Positions 35,566 through 48,609 of a stretch of 64,000 bases of DNA are shown here, one piece after another. The stretch lies in contig CM038702.1 of NCBI GenBank assembly GCA_021613375.1, positions 21,104,349 through 21,168,348 of the forward strand. Direction: 5' to 3'. Position 1 is the stretch's first letter. Every line of letters starts with the position of its first letter. A program made the position numbers and the translations under genes. The stretch comes from Megaleporinus macrocephalus (Eukaryota > Chordata > Actinopteri > Characiformes > Anostomidae). The notes beneath the pieces were generated by a model. The model made no database searches. It had not been told where the DNA came from and saw nothing but the letters and a program-made list of their open reading frames with translations.

Positions 35566-38300
35566 CTGTGATGAAAGAAAGAGGGGACGAGAGGGAGATA
35601 AGAAAAGGGGGGCGGGGTGACATGCTGGTTAGATGGGTGTTCAGGCGGGGCTTTAGGCAGACAGAACCAAACCTCATTCCAACATGCAAGTGAATAGAGT
35701 GTTTTCTGCACACCTGCACTGACAGCTGCGCAGGTTTAAACTGAGGGATTGTCTCTGACTGAGGATTTCAAAAGCTTGACTTTTTTCAGCTAATCACCCC
35801 GACTCGTCTGAAAACGGCTAAAGAACAAATAACCTATTATCGGAGACGTTAGATGACACTTCTTAAAACCTGTTTGTACTGGTTTTGTTTTATTTAGAGC
35901 TTTTATTTTGTTATAATTATTAAATTCTTTTGTTGGGCATGACTAGATACAATTTAGCCTGACAACAGCTTTCTTTTAAAATGTTCAAAGTGGTAACATA
36001 TAACACATTTGGAACTGAGGACTTCTATTGCATCTGCATGTTCTATAGTTTAAAATGAATTTTTTTTAGTATATGTAAGTGTATGAAATGCATGTAATAT
36101 GGCCAGAAGGTCAAAAAAGGTCAACTACTAAAGTTTTAAAATGGTATTAGCTCTTTATTTCCTTTTTCATTATGGCCAATGATTTAGTTCAATTTCAGCT
36201 GTAACGGCTCATGAATAATTTAAGTTGAATTTTTTAGGTGATAGTTTTTAGTATTATAATGACGCTGTCTTAACAGGTATTCCATAAAGGTAGAGTAAAA
36301 CGAAAACAATTGCAGACCGAGTCCAGCGTCCCTTAAAGACTGACAATCTGTGAAGGAACCAACTTCTAAATTCTCCTTTAGACACTAAATAAAAAAAACT
36401 AAAGGGTTTGTCTCAGTCTTTTTTCCAGAACTGTCTTGGGGTCCACACTGCAATAAGTTGAAATACAGCAGTAACTATAATTTTTCAGAAATTAAATTAA
36501 TAATAATAATAATAATAATAATACGTTAATACATTAATAAATGTGATTAGTCAACACAGAACTTCTACAAGTGATTAGTCAGCTTACAGAGGTCAACCCA
36601 ACTGAACAGTGTCAGCGCTAAATCATGCAGGTCAAGGGTGCACATTCAACACATACATGCTAACATTTCCCTGCTCTCCCATAAACTCATCCTTTTATGT
36701 TTTTCCATCAAACATAAAAGTCTGGATAAAGCATAAAAGACTCGTGAGACATTTGCAGGGGTCACGTGACTACTCACTCTGAATCTGACTGGTTGCCGCC
36801 GTTAATGGTGCCGGCCCGTAGGTTCATGGCCACTCCGTTCTGTTGCTCTCTCGGTGGGACAGCGGGGCGGTGAGGGTTTTTAATAATGACATTGTGACTG
36901 TTTCCCCCGTCGTTAGAGGCCACTGAGGGGGTCCGTGAGGAGATGGTGGGGGGGTTGTAGTCTGAAAGCTTCTCTCTAAGCTTGTTCTTCATGTTCTTGT
37001 CCGTAAGTGGAGGAGGATACGTGATCTTATTCTTCAGAATGCCTGTGGAGAAAACAAAATTGTAGCAAGTGTTACTAAATCTTTTATAAAACCTAAAATC
37101 CGATTGGCTGAGCTCAGTTTGAAGACTGTGAGAGATAACACACTTTAAGCAAACTGTTAACAAACTGCACTGCTTTATTATTAATAATCATACATTATAT
37201 GAAGAACAAAATATAATTATGTATTTTAATATTTTATATATATCACTATTATCTTGCTTACCCTTCCTCTGTTCTGGCTGGTGATTGCTGTTGGGCAGGC
37301 TTGGGGGTGCTCCATCTCTGGCTGGTGGGTCTTTGTCTTGGGGTGGTTCTCCTATGTGGTTCAGCTTGTTCTCCTGATGGAGCTCCACATTCACTTTGGT
37401 TTCCACTCGCAAACGTTCTGCTCCTCCAGCCTCCTCACTGTCGCTGGCTGTGGTGGCCTCGGTGGGCCAGTATGGCTTCACATGATTGGTCACTGTGTCC
37501 ACTGTATTGCAAACAAATAAATAATCAGAACTTAAACAGGACAAATACTGGAATCCAATAATATAAATTCTTTTCAGTGCAAATACATCTTATACAACTA
37601 TCCCAATATGCTAGGCCAACATAACGTCCATTACTAAGGAGTTGAAAAAAAGGTGAGGGTTGCCAATTTAGCATGTTATCTTCAAATAGCATGCACATTA
37701 AAAAGAGGCAATTTAAAAAGAATTTAATTAGATGTTAGAACAATCATTATTAATAAGCCATTCTAAACATTGGATTCTGAACTGTCCAATGGGCACACAC
37801 AGACCTACACACATTAAACACTATTAACAACAACAGGCAATGATGTTTTTGAGATTTTATAAACTGTCAGTAATGACCTCCTGAACTTTTTGGAGTGCTG
37901 TGCAGTGGCTGCCTCTCGTTGTTCCATTTAGGTGTTCTGTGGACGTCTTCATCGTCCTCGCTGTCGGAGGAGTGTGAGGAGGCGTAGGAGCTGCTGTGCT
38001 CGTCCACGGACAGCTCACTATCCGAGTCTGAGTCTGAGAACACAACACGATGCACTGTTTATTGAACTGTTCAGCAGGCATTGCTGCAGACTGACGTCTC
38101 AGCTTTAACACATAAAGAAAACTGGCCACGCTATCTCTCCCATCAAGCCAATGACAGAGAAAGACTTTCAAGCAGAAAGAATATAGCAAACATGTAGTAC
38201 CGTCTGCCTTAGTGCCATTACGGTGGAACAGGGGACCATCAATGTCTGCGTGTCCACCTTTAGCTGAGACACCGGGCTTCTGACCGGACTCATCTCTGTG

Positions 38301-38374
<74 letters not shown>

Positions 38375-40485
38375 ATAAGAAGGTTGTATATTTTTGGTTC
38401 CATAAGAACTCAGTCCACCCTCAAACGCTCCAAAGGTGAAGTGCATAACTTCAATCACTAACTCAAAACCAGACTGGTCTTCTACTTTTAACTGTGAAAT
38501 GCATATATAGACTGCCCTGCCAGCATTAACATTAATATATTACGCACAAAAACAACCATTTCAAATACACAGGTCTGTGCTATAGAGATCTAATTAAATA
38601 TAGCTAATAAAAAGCTATTTATCTGGGCAGTAACTGTGTTTGCTTGGAAAATCACTAACAGTAAAATAAAATAAAAATGTATTAATAAAAAAAGTACTGA
38701 TTTTATGTATGTCTATGTCCTATCAGCCTGGTATATTGGAACTGCTACTATGATTATCATCCAATACCTGGTCTGACTAATCAATTCCTTTATTAAGGGA
38801 AATTTTAGCCTTTTTTTCAAATGTCTACATAAATAAATGGTTAAGATGTAAACAGTCATTCAGAGTTTTTTATATGAAATTCTCGGTTTAGAGAAACCTA
38901 CCAGAAATGTTCACAGTGGTGGTAACCAGACAGTTAAAGAGCTGAATGCCTCCAAACTTAAGTCGTTATATAAAGGGATAACAAGTGAGATTCAGAAATA
39001 ATGTAGTGATGATCAGTAATGATTAGTTTTGTGATTTTCCACCTAACCCAGTAATGCTGCAGAGGTACATGCAAGGCAAAATAGTCCCCAAATTTATCAA
39101 CAATTAACAATCATCAACATTACATATCTAAACTCACAAGACAGGTGTAGATTCACTGATTTTGTTTTGTTTAGTAAACAGCCCTGGTTCTGGACTGCTT
39201 TGTATGTGGGGACAGTAAAACTTAATGCATGAGCATGTTGATAGTCATATTTTTAAAGCCAGAAATATATTCAAGGATTGATTTGTGCATGAATGATGAT
39301 AGCAGATCTAATGATATTGGCTTAAATAATATATGAGGTAAGGAAATAAAAATGTTGCATGTGCCTTCTAACTTAAACTTAAAACCTAATGACTGAAGAG
39401 TACACTTTGCTTATGTGAATAAAAAAAACTTTTTGTGATTTATTTGAATTCATTTAGCATTACACTGATAGAACAACTCGTTTCAAAGCAAAAAAATAAA
39501 ATAAAATTGGGGGGTAGGAGAAATGCACCCCTCAGCCCCCCCATTTATCTACAATAAACCACTTCACATCTAACTTCTTTGAAAGACTTTGAAAGTGAAA
39601 GGAGGGCTGGGAGTCAAGATTAAATACTATACAACCCAGAACTGAAAGATGTCAGTCAACACAAACTTTCTTCTCTGAGCTGGGCTGTATCAGCTACAGC
39701 TTTTCTAAAAGTTTAAAAATATAAGATCCTGATGCCAGACTAAGACGGGAGGGCAAAATAAAATGAGCGCTTGCGAGTTTCTGATTGACTGTATGAGGCT
39801 AATAAACCTTCAATCGTCTTGCAATAATCTGACACTACGAAGCACATGAAACTCCAATCATCCCCAAAGGCAACGTTCATCTTCATGTTGTGTAGCTATA
39901 GCAGAAGGCGCCTTATGACTGATGTTTTAGCTGGAGGCACACGCTGCGTGCCTCAGTCTGCTCGGATGGGCTCGAATTTTCCCCAACGACTCCTGCTTAA
40001 CACAAGCGGATCTGCAGTGTCAGTGTCTGTAGTGTAATTAAGACTGTAGTGGAGGGAGACTGAACTGAGCTTTACAGCCAAAGGCTACATCCACCAGGAT
40101 TTCTGTTCGTAAAGTGAAGCAGACTGAGAGTGTTAAAGTTCACTCTGTTGTTATTACCAACTCAGTGACAACAAGTAAAATACGCAGGGTGAAATCTTCT
40201 CAGTGCTCATCTGTGTCTAGATGTCATTGACCACTGATGATTATAATTAATCTGAATGAACTTGTTACTTCAGTACTGTGAGTGATAATAATACTAATAT
40301 ATTAATACTGATTAATTCACTGTGTGCAGCAGTTGTGTCATTGTGTTTGTGTGTGCTTTGTGGTGTGCTTGCATTTGCAGTACTGTAGCGCAGCAAAGCT
40401 GAAGCAGAGCCATGCGCTCGAGCCATGCATGTGTTAGAGAATCACTCTTCAAATAGAGAGAGAAAGAGAGTAAATTTAAATTGAA

Positions 40486-40523
<38 letters not shown>

Positions 40524-41630
40524 CACTAAAGAGAGATTAGAGAAAGACAAAAAAGTTGGGGTGGACAGAGAAGGAGAGAGAAACAGATCGGAAGAAGAGA
40601 ATGCATGTGTGTGAAAGTCAGAGAGAAACAAAACAACAGAGCAAAAGAACAGATAAATAGAGAAAGATAAGAGCATGAAAAGAAGGTGAAGAGAAAGATT
40701 AGAGAGAGTATAAGAGAAAGAGAGATGTTAAAAGTGAGAAAACAGAGAGAGAGCGAGGGAGGTAGGAAGGTTAAAGAGAGCAAAGAGGTAAGGGAAAGAG
40801 AAAAAAAGACAGAAAGAGAGAAGTTAAGAGAAATAAAAGAAAGGTCCGAAAGGAAGTGAAAAGATGTGGAGAGAAAGAGTACGGTCAGTGTTAAAGAAAA
40901 GCAGAGAGAGAGTGAGAGTGAAAGAGAAAGTGTTGCAGGAAGGCCATGCACCCAGCAGGCTGTTACCTGAAGGCGTAAGCGAGGTAGCCGCTGTGGCTCT
41001 TGGCTGACCTGATGGTGCTCTCCAGAGACACAGTGGACTCTCCGATAGCTGAGCGGAACAGGGGGCCATCCTCCGTGTATGTGTTATTACAGTTCAGAGA
41101 GCGCTGAGAACAGACAGGGACAGAGAGAAAGAGAGATTAAAGAAAAGGCTGAACAGCCCCTCACACTGTACAAACACATCTGAGGATTTAACTAACTGCT
41201 GCATCTGTAACAGACCACCTACTACCACTCATTTCAATACACCTCCCTGAACTTACAGGAGAACTGATTCTCACTCCATTTCAAAACAATAACATGCACA
41301 TATGTGTAAACAACGTGTACAGAGAGTACGGATAGTGTCAGAGCACGAAACGACAGCGCTCAGCTTTTAGCCTCCCCACTTACAGTCAGCAAGGATGCCC
41401 GAGTGGTGCTGGACTCATCTGGCAGAGGCTTCTTCCCTGTGAACACAGTCTTCAGATTCTTCCTCACTTCTTTATTCAGAACGCAGTGGAAGAGGAAGAT
41501 AAAGATCCCCTGTAAGAAGAACACAACACAGGAGTCAGTAATCTCGTTTATACTGATGCTCTGTAAATCAATGTGTCACTTAAATATATACTCACAAACA
41601 AAATATGACGTACTATTTGTGATTAAACCG

Positions 41631-41690
<60 letters not shown>

Positions 41691-44686
41691 AAAATATTTT
41701 TTATGAATTACTAATTAATAAATAATACATTTATTTAACATTTATTTACATTTATTTAATTCATTTGTTTTTTTTCCATTTTCATATTTTCATATGTTCA
41801 AGCTCAGAAAATACTGTTAGTATCCAAGGAAGGTCAAGTATCTACAAAACAGTATCTTTATAAATTATTACATTTTTTTAATACATTTTTGAGCCTTTCT
41901 ATTGGTCTATCAGGACATTTTCACACAGTGTAAAGCTGCTGAAAACTTAAAATAGCAGAAAACGGACAGCAATGATATAGCAAATAACTTTCCTATTAAA
42001 TAATCAAGGTTTACTACTAAAAGCATTAAAGCTACTTCATAGCTATAGGTTCCGGCATCCAACCTTGTTCTTACAGTTGTATGTGGTACCGTAATGCTGT
42101 GATCTGTATACTCTGTATACTCTAGTATAGTCTGTATACTCATGCAGTGCTCTCTGAAATGCTTTGGCCAGCAGAGCCTGAAGGTCTGACTAAGTACTTT
42201 GCATATTTTCATTGGCTTAAAGGCATTAGTGGTGTCAACCTTACCTGCAAGCAGCTGAAAATGGCAAACAGGTAGTGGAAGATCATGACATCACTGTTAA
42301 CAGCCATGAGCCCCAACAGCCAGGTGGCGCTGATGAGCAGCAAGAGCACAAAAGCCATCCGCAGAGCAGGGCTGAACACACGGAACACATAAACACGGAA
42401 AGCTCAGTATCAGTACATTCTGAAAGACTTGTATATGAATCCAGTGCTGGGTGTGTGACGACTCACATGGCTCCGGACTTCTCAAAGCTCCTCTGCCTGC
42501 GTCCACATGATGCCTTGGCCGCCAGCATGAAAATGACTATGTTGACCTGCAGCGGGGGTGATTCCAACGTTTGAGAATTTTATTAGTGAGAGTTCATTTA
42601 ATAAACTTACATATACATATCAATATGGTACCACAGTTCGAAAAGATTTCTTAGAATATCAGAGGAAAGAGATATTTAATAATAAACATTGATGGTTACG
42701 GCAAGCTAAGTTTGGATCACATTAACTTGATCGACTGCATTGAGGATAAAGAGGAGCTGTTATGTTAATGTTCTGTTATTGTGGTGCAGAGCACTGACCA
42801 GCACAACGACAGCAATGGGTCCAGCAAAGCTCCAGATCAGGGTGTCATGGACCGAGAGCCAGCAGAAATCTGGGTTACCATAGCCCTGCGGATCCAGACC
42901 TACAGCCAAACCTATAAACACACAGACACACACATATTTTATGTCTACTGTTCCTTCATCATTGCTTTGTGTAGTGTTTGCTCAAAGTTTTCAGCAGCTT
43001 TCTACTCTAGCACACGCAAAAACACAAATGGACACATCTGATAACATCTGATCTGTAGCTCATTTGGATCAGGTTCTCAAGCAGAGTGTGGCAGCAGGAC
43101 TGCATCAGCTGCCCCTGATCAAGCTATTCAGCTGATAAACTGAAATAAGATAGAAGCAAACAGAATGTGATTCAGCAAACAATATGAGCTGTGAAATACT
43201 TTACAGACTGAGTGAACAAAACCAGTTTCAGACTAATCTGGCAATCTGGTCTAATCCCAAAACAAACCCTCAGCCTAACCTCAGTAACCAAAATGCTTGC
43301 GCTCTTGAAAAAGCTGAGCTTAAACAGATATTGCGATGGATCTATCATTGGAAAGAATTGGCCGCATTAAAGCACATTTGATATTAATATATAATAAGAA
43401 GAGAACATGATCTATGGTGTTTGTGGTTTATTCACAGTCATAATAACACACCCCTCTAATATTCTGTGGTTTAAATATCTTATTTATATGTGGCCTATAT
43501 ATTATTATTATTATAAATAATAATAATAATAATAATAATATGTTGTATCTATGTATATATGAATCTAGGTATTTATATATATATATATATATAAACCCCA
43601 AAATAGATATAAACCCCAAATTTAACCCTAAGCTTAACCTCAGCAACAAGTTAGACTTGTTCTTCAAGGTTTTTCCTAAAAAGTCAATGTGTGAAAACAA
43701 ACAAACACACACATGCACACACAAACAGAGTGCGATTACACAACCCCACACAGGACAGCATGAAAGGTAACGGGAGCAGAGGAGGCAGCCTGGCCTCCAT
43801 TATCTTCTACTCAGGCTTTGAGTTTCTGCCAGAGAGGTAAGTGACACCGCAACGAAGTGGAGAGGTGAAAAGCAGCAGAGTCCATCAGAACAGAGAAAGA
43901 GTTCCAAGAGGAGATAAAAGAGAGAGAGAAAGAGGGAAAGAATACAGGCAGAGAGATGTACATAAAAAAAGCAAGACCATGAGAGAGGGCAGGAAAGAGA
44001 GAGAGACAGAGGGGAGAAACGCAGAGCGTGAAGAAAGAGAAAGAGAGAGACAGACTAGGTGGGATGTAGAAAAAGGGAGAGAATAAAGATGTAGTGAAAA
44101 AGAAAGACAGAGAGGGAAAAAGAGAGAGGCAGACAGAGCTTTCCCACAACACACACACACCGCTCACAGAAGAGGCAAGTCCCAACACGATGTCATGGGC
44201 GGGTGTGGTCTGTGTTGAGTGCTTGTGGATGGTCTGTTTGTGGTGGTGAATGAAAAGTCTACACACACCTGTATATGTATATACACTTGTGTTGATATTT
44301 ACACTCATATGTATATTTAACCCTGTATTAGCCAACACCTCACTGTACATACATTTACAGTCTTGGTTTTCTTTAACTAAGTGACTCCGGAGTAGCTGGT
44401 GTTCATGCATGTTCTTGTCAGTCACAGTTAAATGGGTCGGCGTCTAGAAATAGGGGCTTTCTGGGACTAACCATGCTTTCTAACCATGAGGTGAGAGAAG
44501 TGAGAGAGACTAACCTGTGATGATGGCAGGGATGCCCCAGCCCATGGCGTAGTAGAAGCGCATGTGGCCGTAGTTGATGTTGCGCATCTCCGTCAGCATG
44601 CGGTAAATGTGAAGCCCCTCCACAAACATCCAGGCAAACGTACACATATAGAAGAAGTGCAGCAGGATCGCTATCACCGTACATAC

Positions 44687-44739
<53 letters not shown>

Positions 44740-45201
44740 AAGGGTTGTATATTTTTTGTTCCATAACAAAAATGGAGCATAACCTTAATCCCTAACTTAA
44801 AACCAGACTGGTCTTCTACTTTTAACTGTGAAATATATAGACATATATAGACTGTCCTGTCAGCGTTAGCATTAACATTTTACTCACAATTACATATGTT
44901 GTAGTGTAAAACAAGTAGAGAGAGAGAGATAGAGAGAGATGAACAATTACATATGTTGTAGTGTAAAACAAGTAGAGAGAGAGAGAGAGAGAGAGATGAA
45001 CAATTACATGTGTTGTAGTGTAAAACAAGTAGAGAGAGAGAGAGAGAGAGAGAGATGAACAATTACATGTGTTGTAGTGTAAAACAAGTAGAGAGAGAGA
45101 GAGAGAGAGAGATGAACAATGACATGTGTTGTAGTGTAAAACAAGTAGAGAGAGAGAGAGAGAGAGAGAGATGAACAATGACATGTGTTGTAGTGTAAAA
45201 C

Positions 45202-45239
<38 letters not shown>

Positions 45240-45374
45240 ACAATTACATGTGTTGTAGTGTAAAACAAGTAGAGAGAGAGAGAGAGAGAGAGATGAACAA
45301 TTACATGTGTTGTAGTGTAAAACAAGTAGAGAGAGAGAGAGAGATGAACAATGACATGTGTTGTAGTGTAAAAC

Positions 45375-45424
<50 letters not shown>

Positions 45425-45555
45425 ACAATTACATGTGTTGTAGTGTAAAACAAGTAGAGAGAGAGAGAGAGAGAGATGAACAATTACATGTGTTGTAGTG
45501 TAAAACAAGTAGAGAGAGAGAGAGATGAACAATGACATGTGTTGTAGTGTAAAAC

Positions 45556-45593
<38 letters not shown>

Positions 45594-45677
45594 ACAATTA
45601 CATGTGTTGTAGTGTAAAACAAGTAGAGAGAGAGAGAGAGAGAGAGATGAACAATTACATGTGTTGTAGTGTAAAAC

Positions 45678-45725
<48 letters not shown>

Positions 45726-45815
45726 ACAATGACATGTGTTGTAGTGTAAAACAAGTAGAGAGAGCGAGAGAGAGAGAGAGAGAGATGAACAATTACATGT
45801 GTTGTAGTGTAAAAC

Positions 45816-45851
<36 letters not shown>

Positions 45852-46599
45852 ACAATTACATGTGTTGTAGTGTAAAACAAGTAGGGAGAGAGAGAGAGAG
45901 AGAGAGATGAACAATTACATGTGTTGTAGTGTAAAACAAGTAGGGAGAGAGAGAGAGAGAGAGAGAGATGAACAATTACATGTGTTGTAGTGTAAAACAA
46001 GTAGGGAGAGAGAGAGAGAGAGAGAGAGATGAACAATTACATGTGTTGTAGTGTAAAACAAGTAGGGAGAGAGAGAGATGAACAATTACATGTGTTGTAG
46101 TGTAAAACAAGTAGAGAGAGAGAGAGAGAGAGAGATGAACAATTACATGTGTTGTAGTGTAAAACAAGTAGGGAGAGAGAGAGATGAACAATTACATGTG
46201 TTGTAGTGTAAAACAAGTAGAGAGAGAGAGAGAGAGAGAGAGATGAACAATTACATGTGTTGTAGTGTAAAACAAGTAGGGAGAGAGAGAGATGAACAAT
46301 TACATGTGTTGTAGTGTAAAACAAGTAGAGAGAGAGAGAGAGAGAGAGATGAACAATTACATGTGTTGTAGTGTAAAACAAGTAGAGAGAGAGAGAGAGA
46401 GAGAGATGAACAATTACATGTGTTGTAGTGTAAAACAAGTAGAGAGAGAGAGAGAGAGAGATGAACAATTACATGTGTTGTAGTGTAAAACAAGTAGAGA
46501 GAGAGAGAGAGAGAGAGAGATGAACAATTACATGTGTTATAGTGTAAAACAAGTAGAGAGAGAGAGAGATGAACAATTACATGTGTTGTAGTGTAAAAC

Positions 46600-46635
<36 letters not shown>

Positions 46636-46815
46636 ACAATTACATGTGTTGTAGTGTAAAACAAGTAGAGAGAGAGAGAGAGATGAACAATTACATGTGT
46701 TGTAGTGTAAAACAAGTAGAGAGAGAGAGAGAGATGAACAATGACATGTGTTGTAGTGTAAAACAAGTAGAGAGAGAGAGAGAGATGAACAATGACATGT
46801 GTTGTAGTGTAAAAC

Positions 46816-46863
<48 letters not shown>

Positions 46864-47110
46864 ACAATTACATGTGTTGTAGTGTAAAACAAGTAGAGAG
46901 AGAGAGAGAGAGAGATGAACAATTACATGTGTTGTAGTGTAAAACAAGTAGAGAGAGAGAGAGATGAACAATGACATGTGTTGTAGTGTAAAACAAGTAG
47001 AGAGAGAGAGAGAGAGAGAGAGATAAACAATTACATGTGTTGTAGTGTAAAACAAGTAGAGAGAGAGAGAGAGAGAGAGATGAACAATTACATGTGTTGT
47101 AGTGTAAAAC

Positions 47111-47162
<52 letters not shown>

Positions 47163-47254
47163 ACAATGACATGTGTTGTAGTGTAAAACAAGTAGAGAGA
47201 GCGAGAGAGAGAGAGAGAGAGAGATGAACAATTACATGTGTTGTAGTGTAAAAC

Positions 47255-47290
<36 letters not shown>

Positions 47291-48040
47291 ACAATTACAT
47301 GTGTTGTAGTGTAAAACAAGTAGGGAGAGAGAGAGAGAGAGAGAGATGAACAATTACATGTGTTGTAGTGTAAAACAAGTAGGGAGAGAGAGAGAGAGAG
47401 AGAGAGATGAACAATTACATGTGTTGTAGTGTAAAACAAGTAGGGAGAGAGAGAGAGAGAGAGAGAGATGAACAATTACATGTGTTGTAGTGTAAAACAA
47501 GTAGGGAGAGAGAGAGATGAACAATTACATGTGTTGTAGTGTAAAACAAGTAGAGAGAGAGAGAGAGAGAGAGATGAACAATTACATGTGTTGTAGTGTA
47601 AAACAAGTAGGGAGAGAGAGAGATGAACAATTACATGTGTTGTAGTGTAAAACAAGTAGAGAGAGAGAGAGAGAGAGAGAGATGAACAATTACATGTGTT
47701 GTAGTGTAAAACAAGTAGGGAGAGAGAGAGATGAACAATTACATGTGTTGTAGTGTAAAACAAGTAGAGAGAGAGAGAGAGAGAGAGATGAACAATTACA
47801 TGTGTTGTAGTGTAAAACAAGTAGAGAGAGAGAGAGAGAGAGAGATGAACAATTACATGTGTTGTAGTGTAAAACAAGTAGAGAGAGAGAGAGAGAGAGA
47901 GATGAACAATTACATGTGTTGTAGTGTAAAACAAGTAGAGAGAGAGAGAGAGAGAGAGAGATGAACAATTACATGTGTTATAGTGTAAAACAAGTAGAGA
48001 GAGAGAGAGATGAACAATTACATGTGTTGTAGTGTAAAAC

Positions 48041-48076
<36 letters not shown>

Positions 48077-48262
48077 ACAATTACATGTGTTGTAGTGTAA
48101 AACAAGTAGAGAGAGAGAGAGAGATGAACAATTACATGTGTTGTAGTGTAAAACAAGTAGAGAGAGAGAGAGAGAGAGAGATGAACAATTACATGTGTTG
48201 TAGTGTAAAACAAGTAGAGAGAGAGAGAGAGATGAACAATTACATGTGTTGTAGTGTAAAAC

Positions 48263-48293
<31 letters not shown>

Positions 48294-48391
48294 CAGCGAG
48301 GGAGAAGAAAGACAGAGGTGTAAACTTGTATTTAGCATTAGAGGAGAGAGATAGCTGGAAAGACAACGATGCTAAAAAAAAGAACGAAATG

Positions 48392-48425
<34 letters not shown>

Positions 48426-48535
48426 CACTGGAGAAAAGCTCCTGTTAGAAGTTAGGATTAGAGGGTAAACTGTCTTAGGTGTAAATCTACAGCAGCTTCA
48501 GTACAAAGCTTCATGTGACCTTGACCAACAGCATT

Positions 48536-48609
<74 letters not shown>

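Noticed and set aside
35199..35719. Overlapping frames of 61-116 codons on both strands near 35.2-35.7 kb
   Set aside because: They are not conserved proteins that I know. The region is better explained as the candidate celsr1 terminal exon and 3' UTR.
44881..48295. A CRISPR-like pattern of regular repeats with variable spacers
   Set aside because: The 'spacers' are (GA)n of varying length, not unique sequences, and the window is vertebrate nuclear DNA.
44822..48366. Long minus-strand frames of 121-404 codons rich in 'SLSLSLSL' and '[10 protein letters not shown]'
   Set aside because: They are translations of the minisatellite and its (GA)n parts, open in several frames at once, with no codon bias or family match.
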